A stretch of 64,000 bases of DNA from HTCC2207 sp002685195 (GTDB taxonomy: Bacteria; Pseudomonadota; Gammaproteobacteria; Pseudomonadales; Porticoccaceae): the NCBI GenBank assembly GCA_051201675.1, contig CP179212.1, forward strand, positions 1,054,001 through 1,118,000, given 5' to 3'. Each line of letters begins with the position of its first letter. Position 1 is the first letter of the stretch. The notes below the pieces were generated by a model. It was not told the DNA's origin, ran no database searches, and saw only the letters and a list, made by a program, of their open reading frames with translations. The translations under genes and the position numbers were made by a program. This document shows, piece after piece, positions 34,937 through 43,771 of this stretch.

Positions 34937-36144
34937 ATGAGTAATACAGCTTATATTTATGATGCGATAAGAACGCCACGCAGCAAAGGAAAGCCAGGAG
35001 GCTCATTGCATGAAGTGAAGCCTATCGACTTAGGTGCGGGTCTTTTACGCGCCTTACAGGAGCGTCATGACCTTGATACTTCTTATGTCGATGATGTTGT
35101 GATGGGATGCGTGTCACCAATTGGTGAGCAGGGCAGTGATATTGCAAAAATGATCGTCCAGAATGCCGGTTGGGACGAATCTGTCGCCGGAGTTCAGCTT
35201 AATCGTTTCTGTGCTTCTGGCCTAGAGGCTGTGAATACAGGTGCTCAGAAGATCGCTTCAGGTTGGGAGCAGTTAGTGGTTGCCGGCGGCGTTGAATGCA
35301 TGTCTCGCGTACCCATGGGGTCTGATGGAGGCGCTATGGCAGGTGATGCAGCTTTCGCTATTAGTCAAAGCTTTGTACCCCAAGGTATAGGCGCAGACAC
35401 CATAGCGACCATTGATGGTTACAGTCGCGATGACGTAGATGCTTATGCTGTAGAGTCCCAGCGTCGTGCAGCCCATGCCCGAGACAATGGCTACTTTGAC
35501 AGGTCGGTCATTCCCGTGCGTGATAAAAATGGCCTGATGATTTTAGAGAAAGATGACTTTATCAAGCCCGATACTACCATGGAGGCCTTAGCTGGCTTAA
35601 GACCATCATTTGAAATGATGGGAAATATGGCTTTTGACGAAATTATTTTAAATAAATACAATACCTTAGAGAACATTTCTCATGTACATACTCCAGGGAA
35701 CTCTTCTGGCATTGTTGATGGCGCTAGTGCCGTACTCATTGGGTCTGAGCAAGCTGGAAAAGACCTTAATTTAACACCGAGAGGCCGAATTGTCGCTGGA
35801 TCCATTCTGGCATCAGATCCTATCATTATGCTTGCAGGACCCGGGCCGGGACTTAAAAATGTCTTAAGACCGCAGGTCTAACCCCGAATGATATCGATCT
35901 TTGGGAGATCAATGAAGCCTTTGCCTCTGTCGCGCTTCGCTACATGAAGGATCTAGATATTGATCATGCCATTACTAATGTTAACGGTGGTTCTATAGCA
36001 ATGGGTCACCCTTTAGGTGCTACAGGTGCGATGTTGGTTAGTACTATGCTAGATGAATTAGAGCGTCGCCAACTAAAGCGCGCCATGTTGTCCCTCTGTG
36101 TGGGTGGCGGTATGGGTATTTCCTGCTTAATCGAGCGTGTTTAA
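34937..36144 (+). pseudogene. Acetyl-CoA acyltransferase (thiolase) interrupted by a frameshift
   Basis: The first 314 codons (34937-35881) are a thiolase with catalytic Cys92 in NRFCASGLEAV. They end early at a TAA (35879-35881) after LKNVLRPQV. In the next frame the sequence continues at once as KCLKTAGLTPNDIDLWEINE and on to GGSIAMGHPLGATGA (catalytic His) and CVGGGMG (second Cys), ending at 36144. Restoring one A in the A5 run at 35855-35859 (CTTAAAAATG) joins both parts into a normal ~402-residue enzyme. So either a real one-base deletion has killed the gene or the base call is wrong. It sits between the crotonase and the multifunctional enzyme as the last beta-oxidation step. Confidence 0.88.
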
Positions 36145-36194
36145 GTAAAAATAATTGTTTCAAGACAGTTTAAGAATTCGAAAAGGTTTTAATA

Positions 36195-38342
36195 ATGGGT
36201 GTTTTTAACTACGAAAAAGACAATCAAGGCATTGTCACAGTGACTATGGACATGAGTGGTCCTGTAAATGCAATCAATGCTGAATATAACGATGCTATGG
36301 ATGAGACCGTTCAGCGTCTAGAATCTGAAGAAGGATTAACCGGCGTGATTTTCGCCTCAGCCAAGAAAGTGTTTTTTGCTGGTGCTGATCTCAACGAGCT
36401 CGTACTAATGGATGAGAGCGGAAGTGAAGAGCTGTTTGCCAATGGAGAATTCATCAAGGGTCACTTTAGGCGTTTAGAAAAGCTCCCTGTGCCGGTAGTC
36501 GCTGCCATAAACGGTGCCGCCTTGGGCGGGGGTTATGAGTTGTCATTGGCCTGTAATCACCGTATTGCCTTTAATCATAAGTCTGTGCAAATAGGTCTGC
36601 CAGAATGTGCTATTGGTGTTTACCCTGCTGGCGGTGGCGTGGTGAGGCTAACAAAGCTAATTGGGGTTGAAAAAGCTCTGGATATTATTTTAAAGAGCCA
36701 GCGTTTAACCCCTGAGAAAGCCTTAGCGGGCGGATTGATTGATGAAGTCGTTGAATCAATTGATGATTTGCTACCCAGAGCTAAAGCTTGGATTAGCGAA
36801 AATACCGACAATAAAGAAGCCACAGCACAGCCGTGGGACCGCAAAGGCTACAAAGTGCCTGGCGGAGCCATCAATTCGCCGCGTAACGCGCAATTCGCTG
36901 CCATGGCACCAACTATGCTGCATAAACAAACACGCGGCCTAATGCCCCAAATGACCGCAGCAATGGATATTGCCTTTCAATCCACCGTATTAGACATAGA
37001 TACTATGCTGCGGGTGGAGGGTCGAGAGTTCATTAAAGTTGTCACAGGCCCAGTGGCCAAAAATATGATTACTGCCTTCTTCTTTCAGTTGAACAAGATT
37101 AATGGGGGTGCCAGTCGCCCAAGTGGTGTTGAAAAGAACCCAACGCGCAAGCTAGGTATATTGGGTGCGGGCATGATGGGCCAAGGCATAGCCTATGTGA
37201 CTGCAAGGGCCGGTATTGAAGTCGTCCTCAAAGACATGACTCAAGAGGCTGCAGACAAGGGCAAGTCTTACTCAGAGGGCCTGGTGGCTAAAGCGGTCAA
37301 ACGAGGAAAAATGTTCCAATCCCAGGCAGATAGTCTACTTGGCCTGATTACACCCACCGCAAAAGATGAAGACTTGCAGGGTTGTGATCTTATTATTGAG
37401 GCCGTGTTTGAAAATATAGAACTCAAAAACAAGATTATTGGCAACACAGAGAAATATCTGTCTGATGATGGTTTTTGGGGGTCAAATACATCCACTTTGC
37501 CGATAACCGAGTTGGCAAAGGCTGCATCGAAGCCTGCAAACTTTGTCGGTATACACTTTTTCTCACCCGTGGATAAAATGCCATTAATTGAGATTATCGT
37601 TGGTGACAAGACCAGCGATGAAGCCCTTGCCAAAGCCTTTGACTTTACTCAGCAGATTCGTAAAACCCCTATTGTAGTCAATGACTCCCTTGGATTCTTT
37701 ACCTCCAGAACCTTTGGTACCTACCTTGATGAAGGACTGCAACTACTCACTGAAGGAGTGCACCCAGTTAAAATAGACAATATGGGTAAAGCCATTGGTA
37801 TGCCCGTTGGGCCTCTGCAAGTGGGGGATGAAACCAGCTTAGAGTTGGCCCGCAAAGCTGGGGAGACCTGGGCTGCAATGGGTGTGGAAGACAAGTGGAG
37901 TGACGGTACAGTCACTCGTAGAGTTATCAAAGACATGATTGATGGGCATGGTCGAGGAGGGCGCCATCACGGCGGCGGTTACTATGAGTACCACGCAGAT
38001 GGCTCTAAGAATATCTGGCCTGGCCTGTATGACCTCTATTACAAAGAAGACACCCATGTTCCAGATGAAGATGTGAAAGATCGATTGATGTTTCGACAGG
38101 TCATTGAAGCGCTCAAATGTTTACAAACAGGCGTTCTGCGCTCTGTAGCCGATGGCAACATTGGCTCAATTATGGGTATTGGCGCACCAGCCCATACTGG
38201 TGGCCTTATTCAGTATGTAAATACCTACGGTTTTGATAAGTTTATTGCCCGCTGTGATGAACTTGCCGCAGCCTATGGTAAACGCTTTGAATGCCCAGAA
38301 ATTGTCAAAAAACACGCCAAAAGTGGCCAGCTAATGCTTTGA
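36195..38342 (+). CDS. Multifunctional enoyl-CoA hydratase/3-hydroxyacyl-CoA dehydrogenase (FadB/FadJ-like)
   Basis: 715 aa. Residues 1-~190 are a crotonase domain with both catalytic Glu (LGGGYELSLA and LPECAIGVYPAGGG). A linker follows, then an NAD-binding Rossmann domain starting GILGAGMMGQGIAYVTARAG near 316, with catalytic His in GIHFFSPVDKMPLIE and a C-terminal helical domain. The enzyme hydrates and then oxidises acyl-CoA in two steps. It should work with the neighbouring thiolase as a FadAB-like pair. A second, shorter homolog is at 47489-49558. Downstream the minus-strand regulator gene ends only 24 bases away, with no visible terminator. Confidence 0.95.
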   Translation: MGVFNYEKDNQGIVTVTMDMSGPVNAINAEYNDAMDETVQRLESEEGLTGVIFASAKKVFFAGADLNELVLMDESGSEELFANGEFIKGHFRRLEKLPVPVVAAINGAALGGGYELSLACNHRIAFNHKSVQIGLPECAIGVYPAGGGVVRLTKLIGVEKALDIILKSQRLTPEKALAGGLIDEVVESIDDLLPRAKAWISENTDNKEATAQPWDRKGYKVPGGAINSPRNAQFAAMAPTMLHKQTRGLMPQMTAAMDIAFQSTVLDIDTMLRVEGREFIKVVTGPVAKNMITAFFFQLNKINGGASRPSGVEKNPTRKLGILGAGMMGQGIAYVTARAGIEVVLKDMTQEAADKGKSYSEGLVAKAVKRGKMFQSQADSLLGLITPTAKDEDLQGCDLIIEAVFENIELKNKIIGNTEKYLSDDGFWGSNTSTLPITELAKAASKPANFVGIHFFSPVDKMPLIEIIVGDKTSDEALAKAFDFTQQIRKTPIVVNDSLGFFTSRTFGTYLDEGLQLLTEGVHPVKIDNMGKAIGMPVGPLQVGDETSLELARKAGETWAAMGVEDKWSDGTVTRRVIKDMIDGHGRGGRHHGGGYYEYHADGSKNIWPGLYDLYYKEDTHVPDEDVKDRLMFRQVIEALKCLQTGVLRSVADGNIGSIMGIGAPAHTGGLIQYVNTYGFDKFIARCDELAAAYGKRFECPEIVKKHAKSGQLML

Positions 38343-38366
38343 GACTAATCGGTAATGAGACAATTA

Positions 38367-38561
38367 TTAGGTTTGATCTGAGAATATCTGTTCTATAGGT
38401 AGTTCAAATAATCTGGCAGCTTTAAATGCTAGAGGTAAGCTCGGGTCAAACTTACCTTTTTCTATGGCTATAATCGTTTGCCTCGAAACGTCTAGTTGAG
38501 CTGCCAAATCGGCCTGTGTCCAACCTTTATCGGCTCTTAGAGCCTTTAGCCTATTGTTCAT
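38367..38561 (-). CDS. Small XRE-family helix-turn-helix regulator
   Basis: 64 aa, a single helix-turn-helix domain: MNNRLKALRADKGWTQADLA, then LDVSRQTIIAIEKGKFDPSLPLAFKAARLF. This is the compact YozG-like XRE type, usually paired with a small membrane protein. It overlaps the upstream membrane gene by four bases (ATGA), so the two are one operon. It probably controls its own promoter; an inverted repeat sits at 38999-39020. Confidence 0.92.
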   Translation of the reverse strand: MNNRLKALRADKGWTQADLAAQLDVSRQTIIAIEKGKFDPSLPLAFKAARLFELPIEQIFSDQT

Positions 38562-38983
38562 GCCATACGCACTCTGCCAACTATCAAGCCACCGCTGTAG
38601 GTGAAGGCAAGAATCATAATCATTTGGGATGCACTGATTTCTGAGACTAATGCAGCATTATATAAAATTGAACTAGCACCATACGCCAGTAGACTCATGG
38701 CCACTGCTGACGCTAGGGCGTTATATTGTATTCTGCGTTCCATTTCATCAAGGGTGAGCAGCATGCGACGATATGAGACTGCCATGATCACACCCATTAC
38801 AAGGTTTACTAGCGCTGCAGCTAGGCTCATGGCGGTAGTATGTATGATCTGCATCTCTTGCATGGTCAGGGACGCAACCAGTGTACCGGCCCACAATAAT
38901 GCCCATAGATTAACCTTGTTGGCGTTTTTAGCATCAGTCGCAGGTAGTCCTTTAATTAAAATTGCATCAGTGATTTTACCCAT
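38558..38983 (-). CDS. Four-helix membrane protein paired with an XRE regulator
   Basis: 141 aa with four hydrophobic helices (LWALLWAGTLVASL; AMSLAAALVNLVMGVIMAVSY; ALASAVAMSLLAYGASSILY; IMILAFTYSGGLIVG) and a charged loop MLLTLDEMERRIQY. No enzyme motif is seen. The membrane protein plus tiny XRE regulator pair is widespread and poorly understood. GGAG lies nine bases before the ATG on the minus strand. Confidence 0.78.
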   Translation of the reverse strand: MGKITDAILIKGLPATDAKNANKVNLWALLWAGTLVASLTMQEMQIIHTTAMSLAAALVNLVMGVIMAVSYRRMLLTLDEMERRIQYNALASAVAMSLLAYGASSILYNAALVSEISASQMIMILAFTYSGGLIVGRVRMA

Positions 38984-38998
38984 TGTTTAGCTCCGTAG

Positions 38999-39053
38999 AA
39001 TGTAAAGTTTAGTTAACATTGTTATATTATCGCGAAGGAAGGCATAAAGTAAA
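38999..39053 (-). promoter_or_regulatory. Promoter and possible operator of the membrane protein/XRE operon
   Basis: On the minus strand, -35 TTTACT (39048-39053), 18-base spacer and -10 TAATAT (39024-39029) make a fair sigma-70 promoter. Right after it, at the expected transcript start, AATGTTAA and TTTACATT (38999-39020) form an imperfect inverted repeat with six of eight arm positions paired. The XRE protein of the operon is the natural candidate to bind it. The rest of the 38984-39295 gap shows nothing else. Confidence 0.45.
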
Positions 39054-39295
39054 GTGTTGTTTACATTTGGATGCTAAAGTGTGATCGACCCACCTTTAAA
39101 AAGGGCATGATTGATCGAAATTGATTGTTAATTAAGCTAACCGATTGTTTATTCTGCATGCTTAACACTACATTTCGGTAGGCTCTACTCTGCGTAAGCC
39201 GTAACACCTTATAGTGCTCGTATTTAGCAAGCTGCTTGTCCGAAGACGACCGTAAGCAAACGTGCTTGGTGGTGACGTTTGGCAATATACACTGC

Positions 39296-41503
39296 TTACA
39301 TGATGTATTCGCGGGTGGCATTGAGCAACTCTGGGAACATTTCACCCAACTTGGCCATCCAATAGTTAAGCCAGTACTCAATTTTCTGCCAGAAGGTCAG
39401 TTCCAGTCGCTCAGGCAGGCTGTCTTGCTTGTTATCGAGGTAGGTATGAATGGAGTTTATATCTTCAAGACTGAGGGTTTCGTAGAAGCCTATCATGCCC
39501 TTATGAGTACGCGAACCACCTAGCACGATGGTAGCGAATTCGTCATGGGTCTGCTCACTCATGTAGCGCAGGTTAGGTACCACGTAGTTGCTCAGCGCAT
39601 TAATACCATGACATGAAGCACAGTTATTGTGATAAAGAGACTCGCCATAGGCAATGACTTCTGGATCCTTATTTATAGGCCTGCCGAGAGGTCTTATGGT
39701 AGTTAAGCCTTGATCTGTTGACGCCTGTGTAGTTTCAAATTGGCCACGTTTAAAGACCAGTAGTTTGTTTTGATTTACCTTGTTTCGTTGTAGCTCATCA
39801 CCCACGGTGATCATCACAGTGCCGCCGCTACCTTGAGCAACAGCAATGTATTGGTCACCGTCTAACTCATAGCTTACTGGGCCTGCGAGGACTGCACTAT
39901 CAGACTTGTATTGCCACAGTTTGTCTCCGTCGTAGGCATCGTAGGCGGCAAAGGTGCCATCCCAAGTGCCCTGAAAGACCAGATCTCCATCTGTGCTGAG
40001 AGTACCCCCATTTGAAGGTTTATCATGACGCACCTTCCAAGCGCTTTCCTTTTTGACAGGGTCCCAAGCGACGAGTTCGCCATAGACAATAGCGTCCATG
40101 GATGCCCGAGCAGCCACCCAGCTTTTGGGGTCTCGATTGGTATTTAAATCTACGCCTGTATTCCAACGGTTAACTCTGTACATCACGTCTTTTTGGGCAC
40201 TAAAGTAGGCGGGAATACTTTGCACCGGTATATACATTAAACCGGTTTTGGTGCTGTAAGACATAGGCTGCCAGTTATGAGCGCCGTAGGGGGAGGGCCA
40301 AATAAAGCTGCCACCATTCTTTTGGTAGTCGGCAAATTTGCTTTCCACGGGCCGGCCAGTTTCCATGTCAACGTGAGTTGCCCAGGTGGCTCGGCCAAAT
40401 TTCTCTGCAGACAGTAACTCTCCTGTTTTGCGATCTAAAACATAGAAAAAACCATTCTTTGGGGCTTGCATGATGACTGAGCGTTGTTCGCCGTCCAGTT
40501 CAAGTTCGGCCAACACAAGCTGCTGTGTCGCTGTATAGTCCCAGTTATCTGCTGGTGTGACCTGGTAGTGCCAAACATATTCGCCGGTGTCGGGGCGCAG
40601 GGCTACGATCGAACTAAGGTAGAGATTATCTCCGCCCCCAGGGCTGCGTAGGTCGCGATTCCAAGGTGAACCATTTCCAGTGCCGATGTAGAGTAAATCT
40701 AATTCTGGATCATAGACTAATGAGTCCCAAACCGTACCGCCACCGCCGCCGAGTTTATACCATTCATCACCGCTCCAAGTCTCTAGTGCTGCCTCTAGTG
40801 CGACGTTCTCTTGGGGTTTGTTGCGATCGCCAGGTACTGTATAAAATCGCCACTTCATCTCTCCTGTAGAGACATCATAAGCACTTACATAGCCGCGGAC
40901 GCCTAATTCAGCACCGCCATTACCAATAATAACCATTCCTTTAACAATTCTTGGTGCGCCAGTGACGCTGTAATTGCCATCAGTTGGTGTGCTTTGGATA
41001 GACCAATTCTCCGTACCAGTTTTTGCATCTAGTGCAATAAGACGTCCGTCTAGAGCGCCAAAAAAGATTTGAAGCGGGGAGCTGTCATCTTCTTGCCATA
41101 TTGCAACGCCGCGATTAACTGGTCCACAGCAGGTCTTTGCGAGTTGTGCTTTGGGCACTTCGGCATCGTAATGCCAAAGCTCCTGCCCAGTTCTTGCATC
41201 CAGAGCATGAACGTGGCTCCAACCGGTACTCATATAAATAACACCGTTATGAACGATAGGTGTCGCTTCCATACCGCGAGCGGTATCAAATTTGAAAGAC
41301 CATGCTAGGTCTAATTCGTCGACGTTATCACGATTTATCTCATTGAGGGGACTAAAGCGTTGTTCACGATAGGTTCTACCGTAGCTTAGCCATTCACTTC
41401 CCGGATCCACAATCGTGGCTTGGTTCACGGTAGTTGGCTTGTCTGTTGCCGCACTTGATAGACTAAAGGCCATAGCAGCTATAATCAGCAGATATTTGTT
41501 CAT
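39296..41503 (-). CDS. PQQ-dependent quinohemoprotein alcohol dehydrogenase
   Basis: 735 aa. A signal peptide (NKYLLIIAAMAFSLSSAA) sends it to the periplasm. The eight-bladed propeller holds the vicinal Cys125-Cys126 pair (AKTCCGPVNRG) next to PQQ and repeated W-motifs such as ALDARTGQELWHYD. The C-terminus is a cytochrome c domain with CASCHG (residues 628-633) and axial Met ~670 (HKGMIGF), so electrons pass internally to heme. A last ~35 residues rich in Trp (FWQKIEYWLNYWMAKLG) are amphipathic and could touch the membrane. It oxidises an alcohol, perhaps the dehalogenation product. It is the third gene of a minus operon. Confidence 0.93.
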   Translation of the reverse strand: MNKYLLIIAAMAFSLSSAATDKPTTVNQATIVDPGSEWLSYGRTYREQRFSPLNEINRDNVDELDLAWSFKFDTARGMEATPIVHNGVIYMSTGWSHVHALDARTGQELWHYDAEVPKAQLAKTCCGPVNRGVAIWQEDDSSPLQIFFGALDGRLIALDAKTGTENWSIQSTPTDGNYSVTGAPRIVKGMVIIGNGGAELGVRGYVSAYDVSTGEMKWRFYTVPGDRNKPQENVALEAALETWSGDEWYKLGGGGGTVWDSLVYDPELDLLYIGTGNGSPWNRDLRSPGGGDNLYLSSIVALRPDTGEYVWHYQVTPADNWDYTATQQLVLAELELDGEQRSVIMQAPKNGFFYVLDRKTGELLSAEKFGRATWATHVDMETGRPVESKFADYQKNGGSFIWPSPYGAHNWQPMSYSTKTGLMYIPVQSIPAYFSAQKDVMYRVNRWNTGVDLNTNRDPKSWVAARASMDAIVYGELVAWDPVKKESAWKVRHDKPSNGGTLSTDGDLVFQGTWDGTFAAYDAYDGDKLWQYKSDSAVLAGPVSYELDGDQYIAVAQGSGGTVMITVGDELQRNKVNQNKLLVFKRGQFETTQASTDQGLTTIRPLGRPINKDPEVIAYGESLYHNNCASCHGINALSNYVVPNLRYMSEQTHDEFATIVLGGSRTHKGMIGFYETLSLEDINSIHTYLDNKQDSLPERLELTFWQKIEYWLNYWMAKLGEMFPELLNATREYIM

Positions 41504-41543
41504 TGTTATTCCTTTCTAAATTCGTGCTATTTTCTGAATATCT

Positions 41544-42134
41544 CTAATTTTTTAAAGCAGCTTCTACGAACTGCAACCGGTCTTGCCCAAAAAACATCTC
41601 GCCGTCGACGAACATCGTAGGTGCACCGAATAAACCTCTCTCTACTGCCTGTTCTGTGTTTGAAATGAGTTGTTGTTTGACCTCCGGATTCTGAGTCGCT
41701 TCTAGAATAGACTTCGCGTCTAATCCAGCGTCTGAGAGGACTTCAATGACTGTATCTATATCGCCCATATTTCGGCTCTCCACCCAGATTGCTTTGAAGA
41801 TAGTATCAATATAGGTATCGAAGTATTCTTCATCGAGGGAGCTAACTGCGCCTCGCATTAAATTAAGCGTATTAATGGGAAAATGAGGATTAGTGTTTAG
41901 CGGTACACTATAAAGTTTGGCAAATCTAGGTAGATCTTCCATCATCATGTATCTACCCTTTGCAGGCACTGTCACAGGAGAGCTGTTGCCGGAGGCCTTG
42001 AATAAACCACCCAATAAAATAGGGTGATAGATAATGGAGCACCCATATTCTAATTTGAGTTGCTTAAGCCGTTTGTGAGCAAGATAGGCAGTTGGGCTAC
42101 CCACATCGAAGTAAAACTCAACTGATTTTGTCAT
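41544..42134 (-). CDS. 2-hydroxychromene-2-carboxylate isomerase-like (DsbA-fold, kappa GST-like) protein
   Basis: 196 aa. FYFDVGSPTAYLAHKRLKQL with SPTAY is the HCCA isomerase/kappa-class GST active-site start (Ser), and the end has RGLFGAPTMFVDGEMFFGQDRL, the typical cis-Pro and substrate loop. Relatives use glutathione to isomerise chromene carboxylates in aromatic degradation, or act in other catabolic routes. ATG 42134 is chosen because GGAGA precedes it; the frame runs on to 42164, into the SDR gene. The SDR stop is 12 bases upstream, so they share a transcript. Confidence 0.87.
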   Translation of the reverse strand: MTKSVEFYFDVGSPTAYLAHKRLKQLKLEYGCSIIYHPILLGGLFKASGNSSPVTVPAKGRYMMMEDLPRFAKLYSVPLNTNPHFPINTLNLMRGAVSSLDEEYFDTYIDTIFKAIWVESRNMGDIDTVIEVLSDAGLDAKSILEATQNPEVKQQLISNTEQAVERGLFGAPTMFVDGEMFFGQDRLQFVEAALKN

Positions 42135-42145
42135 TGCTTTGTCTC

Positions 42146-42871
42146 CTACCATTTTTCTTCCCATGGTCTAATGTCTAACTCGAACGTCCAAGCGTTACGT
42201 GGTTGCTCATAAAGAGTCACGTAATTGGCGGCTAAATCGCTGGGGTTCACAATGCCGTCAACTTTTTTACGTTGCTCGTAATCAGGGAAATTGTCTCTGA
42301 TCCATTGAGTATCCACTGCGGCGTCAATAATGACGTGTGCAACATGAATGTTTTGTGGGCCTAACTCTCGCGCCATACTTTGAGCGACCGCTCGCAGCCC
42401 TTGTTTGGCGCTAGAAAAGGCGGCAAACCCTGCCCCTCCGCGAACACTAGCAGTTGCTCCGGTAAATATGATTGTGCCTCTTTGTCGCTTAGTCATGTGG
42501 AGTGCTGCTTCACGGCCATTTAAAAATCCAGCAAAACAAGCCATTTCCCAAATTTTAAAAAATTTTCGGCTATCCGTGTCCAAAATACCCATAGGCATAT
42601 TGGCACCAATATTAAATACGACAACTTCTATTTCGCCGATCTCATTTTCGATTTTTGCAAATAAGTCTTTGGTGGATTCCTCGTTGCGCGCATCGCAAGT
42701 GAAACCATGTGCCACCTGCCCAGCGGCTTTGATTTCATTAATTAGAGGCGTTAATTTGTCACCGTTTCGCCGAGTAGCACAGACAGTTAGCCCTCGCTCA
42801 GAAAACTTACGAACGATAGCGCTTCCGATTGCGTCACCAGCTCCGATAATTAATGCTACTTTATTCGTCAT
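42146..42871 (-). CDS. SDR-family protein with Phe in place of the catalytic Tyr
   Basis: 241 aa. The cofactor site IIGAGDAIGSAIVRKF and FNIGANMP (NNAG equivalent) are clear, and the Ser region is FTGATASVRGG. Where YxxxK is expected the sequence reads FAAFSSAKQGLRA, so Phe replaces Tyr while Lys remains. The rest (MARELGPQNIHVAHVIID) matches a bacterial SDR subgroup that I recall sharing this change. Without the Tyr, normal proton transfer is unlikely; it may be a divergent enzyme or binding protein. First gene of the operon with the isomerase-like and PQQ dehydrogenase genes. Confidence 0.85.
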   Translation of the reverse strand: MTNKVALIIGAGDAIGSAIVRKFSERGLTVCATRRNGDKLTPLINEIKAAGQVAHGFTCDARNEESTKDLFAKIENEIGEIEVVVFNIGANMPMGILDTDSRKFFKIWEMACFAGFLNGREAALHMTKRQRGTIIFTGATASVRGGAGFAAFSSAKQGLRAVAQSMARELGPQNIHVAHVIIDAAVDTQWIRDNFPDYEQRKKVDGIVNPSDLAANYVTLYEQPRNAWTFELDIRPWEEKW

Positions 42872-42928
42872 TGGGTTTACTCCCGTGTTACAGATCCATG
42901 CTTACACTCTTTCGAGACACTTTTATAT

Positions 42929-42950
42929 CACACCGTCAATGGACGATGTG
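42929..42950. promoter_or_regulatory. 9-4-9 inverted repeat upstream of the SDR operon
   Basis: CACACCGTC-AATG-GACGATGTG pairs at eight of nine arm positions. It lies 58 bases before the SDR start (minus strand) and directly downstream of the TetR gene stop at 43012. Size and symmetry fit a TetR-family operator, and the adjacent TetR protein is the first candidate. Confidence 0.5.
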
Positions 42951-43011
42951 GTTTTCTTTGAGAATGATGGGTCATGAAATGAGCAATGCACCTGACATAT
43001 AGTTCGGCGCT

Positions 43012-43623
43012 TTATTGGGTCGAAAACACCTGACTTAACTGACTGGAAATAATAGCAATGCAAGAGTCTTGAGACACTGTTTGATCTACCCGCAGTCGGT
43101 GCCAATAATCAAAAGATGCTAGTGCGTAGGCACTCTGCTTTTTATTCTCAGACAAAGTAAGAATCTCAGGAATCCAATCTTCTAATTCTTTTTGTAGGCG
43201 ACGTTGGTTAACAGCGTAATTTTTTTCGATCACAGGAGTATTCCAGCGTCGGATTCGTCCGGACAGCATAAAATTTTTCGCTGACTCATAACCGTGTGTT
43301 AGTTGTTCTATTGCATGAAGGATTCTTACGTCAAGAGTTCCGGTACGATCACCACCAGTGAAAAGGGGTGCGGTTTCTTCTAGCATGAGAGTGTTGACTG
43401 TCTCAAAGATACTATCCATGTCATCGAAGTGCCTAAATACAGATCGAATGCCAACATCTGCACGCTCGGCAATCTGTTGTGCAGTAGGTATCAAAAATCC
43501 TTCTTCAACTAGAGCAATCATAGCATCGATGATCAATCCCCGACTTCGCTCGCTGCGAAGCAATCTGCCATCAGGTTTGTTTTGTTCTGGCACATTCACT
43601 TCTTCGGCGTGAATATCTGTCAT
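43012..43623 (-). CDS. TetR-family transcriptional regulator
   Basis: 203 aa. After a ~20-residue polar tail the DNA-binding domain reads RSRGLIIDAMIALVEEGFLI, then AQQIAERADVGIRSVFRHFDDMDSIFETV at about residues 46-75. The C-terminal part (ligand domain) is unspecific. It lies between the SDR/PQQ operon and the MBL gene on the same strand and is a likely local regulator, either of the 42929-42950 palindrome or of the three-copy ATTATGRCA repeat. Confidence 0.9.
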   Translation of the reverse strand: MTDIHAEEVNVPEQNKPDGRLLRSERSRGLIIDAMIALVEEGFLIPTAQQIAERADVGIRSVFRHFDDMDSIFETVNTLMLEETAPLFTGGDRTGTLDVRILHAIEQLTHGYESAKNFMLSGRIRRWNTPVIEKNYAVNQRRLQKELEDWIPEILTLSENKKQSAYALASFDYWHRLRVDQTVSQDSCIAIISSQLSQVFSTQ

Positions 43624-43771
43624 AGACTATTTCCTTTTACTTGCTGTACTGTGATTACCGTCGCTGTCAGCTTTACATAGTTTGACATGTTTACCTCTTG
43701 CAAACAATTTGAATACTCAATGAAGCATCATCTTATTTATGAAATAAAGCATACCGATCAACAACTTAAGC

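Noticed and set aside
35850..35881. Programmed -1 frameshift or transcript slippage in the thiolase gene
   Set aside because: The bases before the shift are CTT AAA AAT, so the P-site tRNA could not re-pair one base back (TAA). Five A are few for polymerase slippage. A plain deletion or base-calling error is simpler.
39061..39381. 106-aa minus-strand ORF beyond the PQQ dehydrogenase gene
   Set aside because: It overlaps the dehydrogenase C-terminus in another frame, has no domain or ribosome binding site and an atypical composition.
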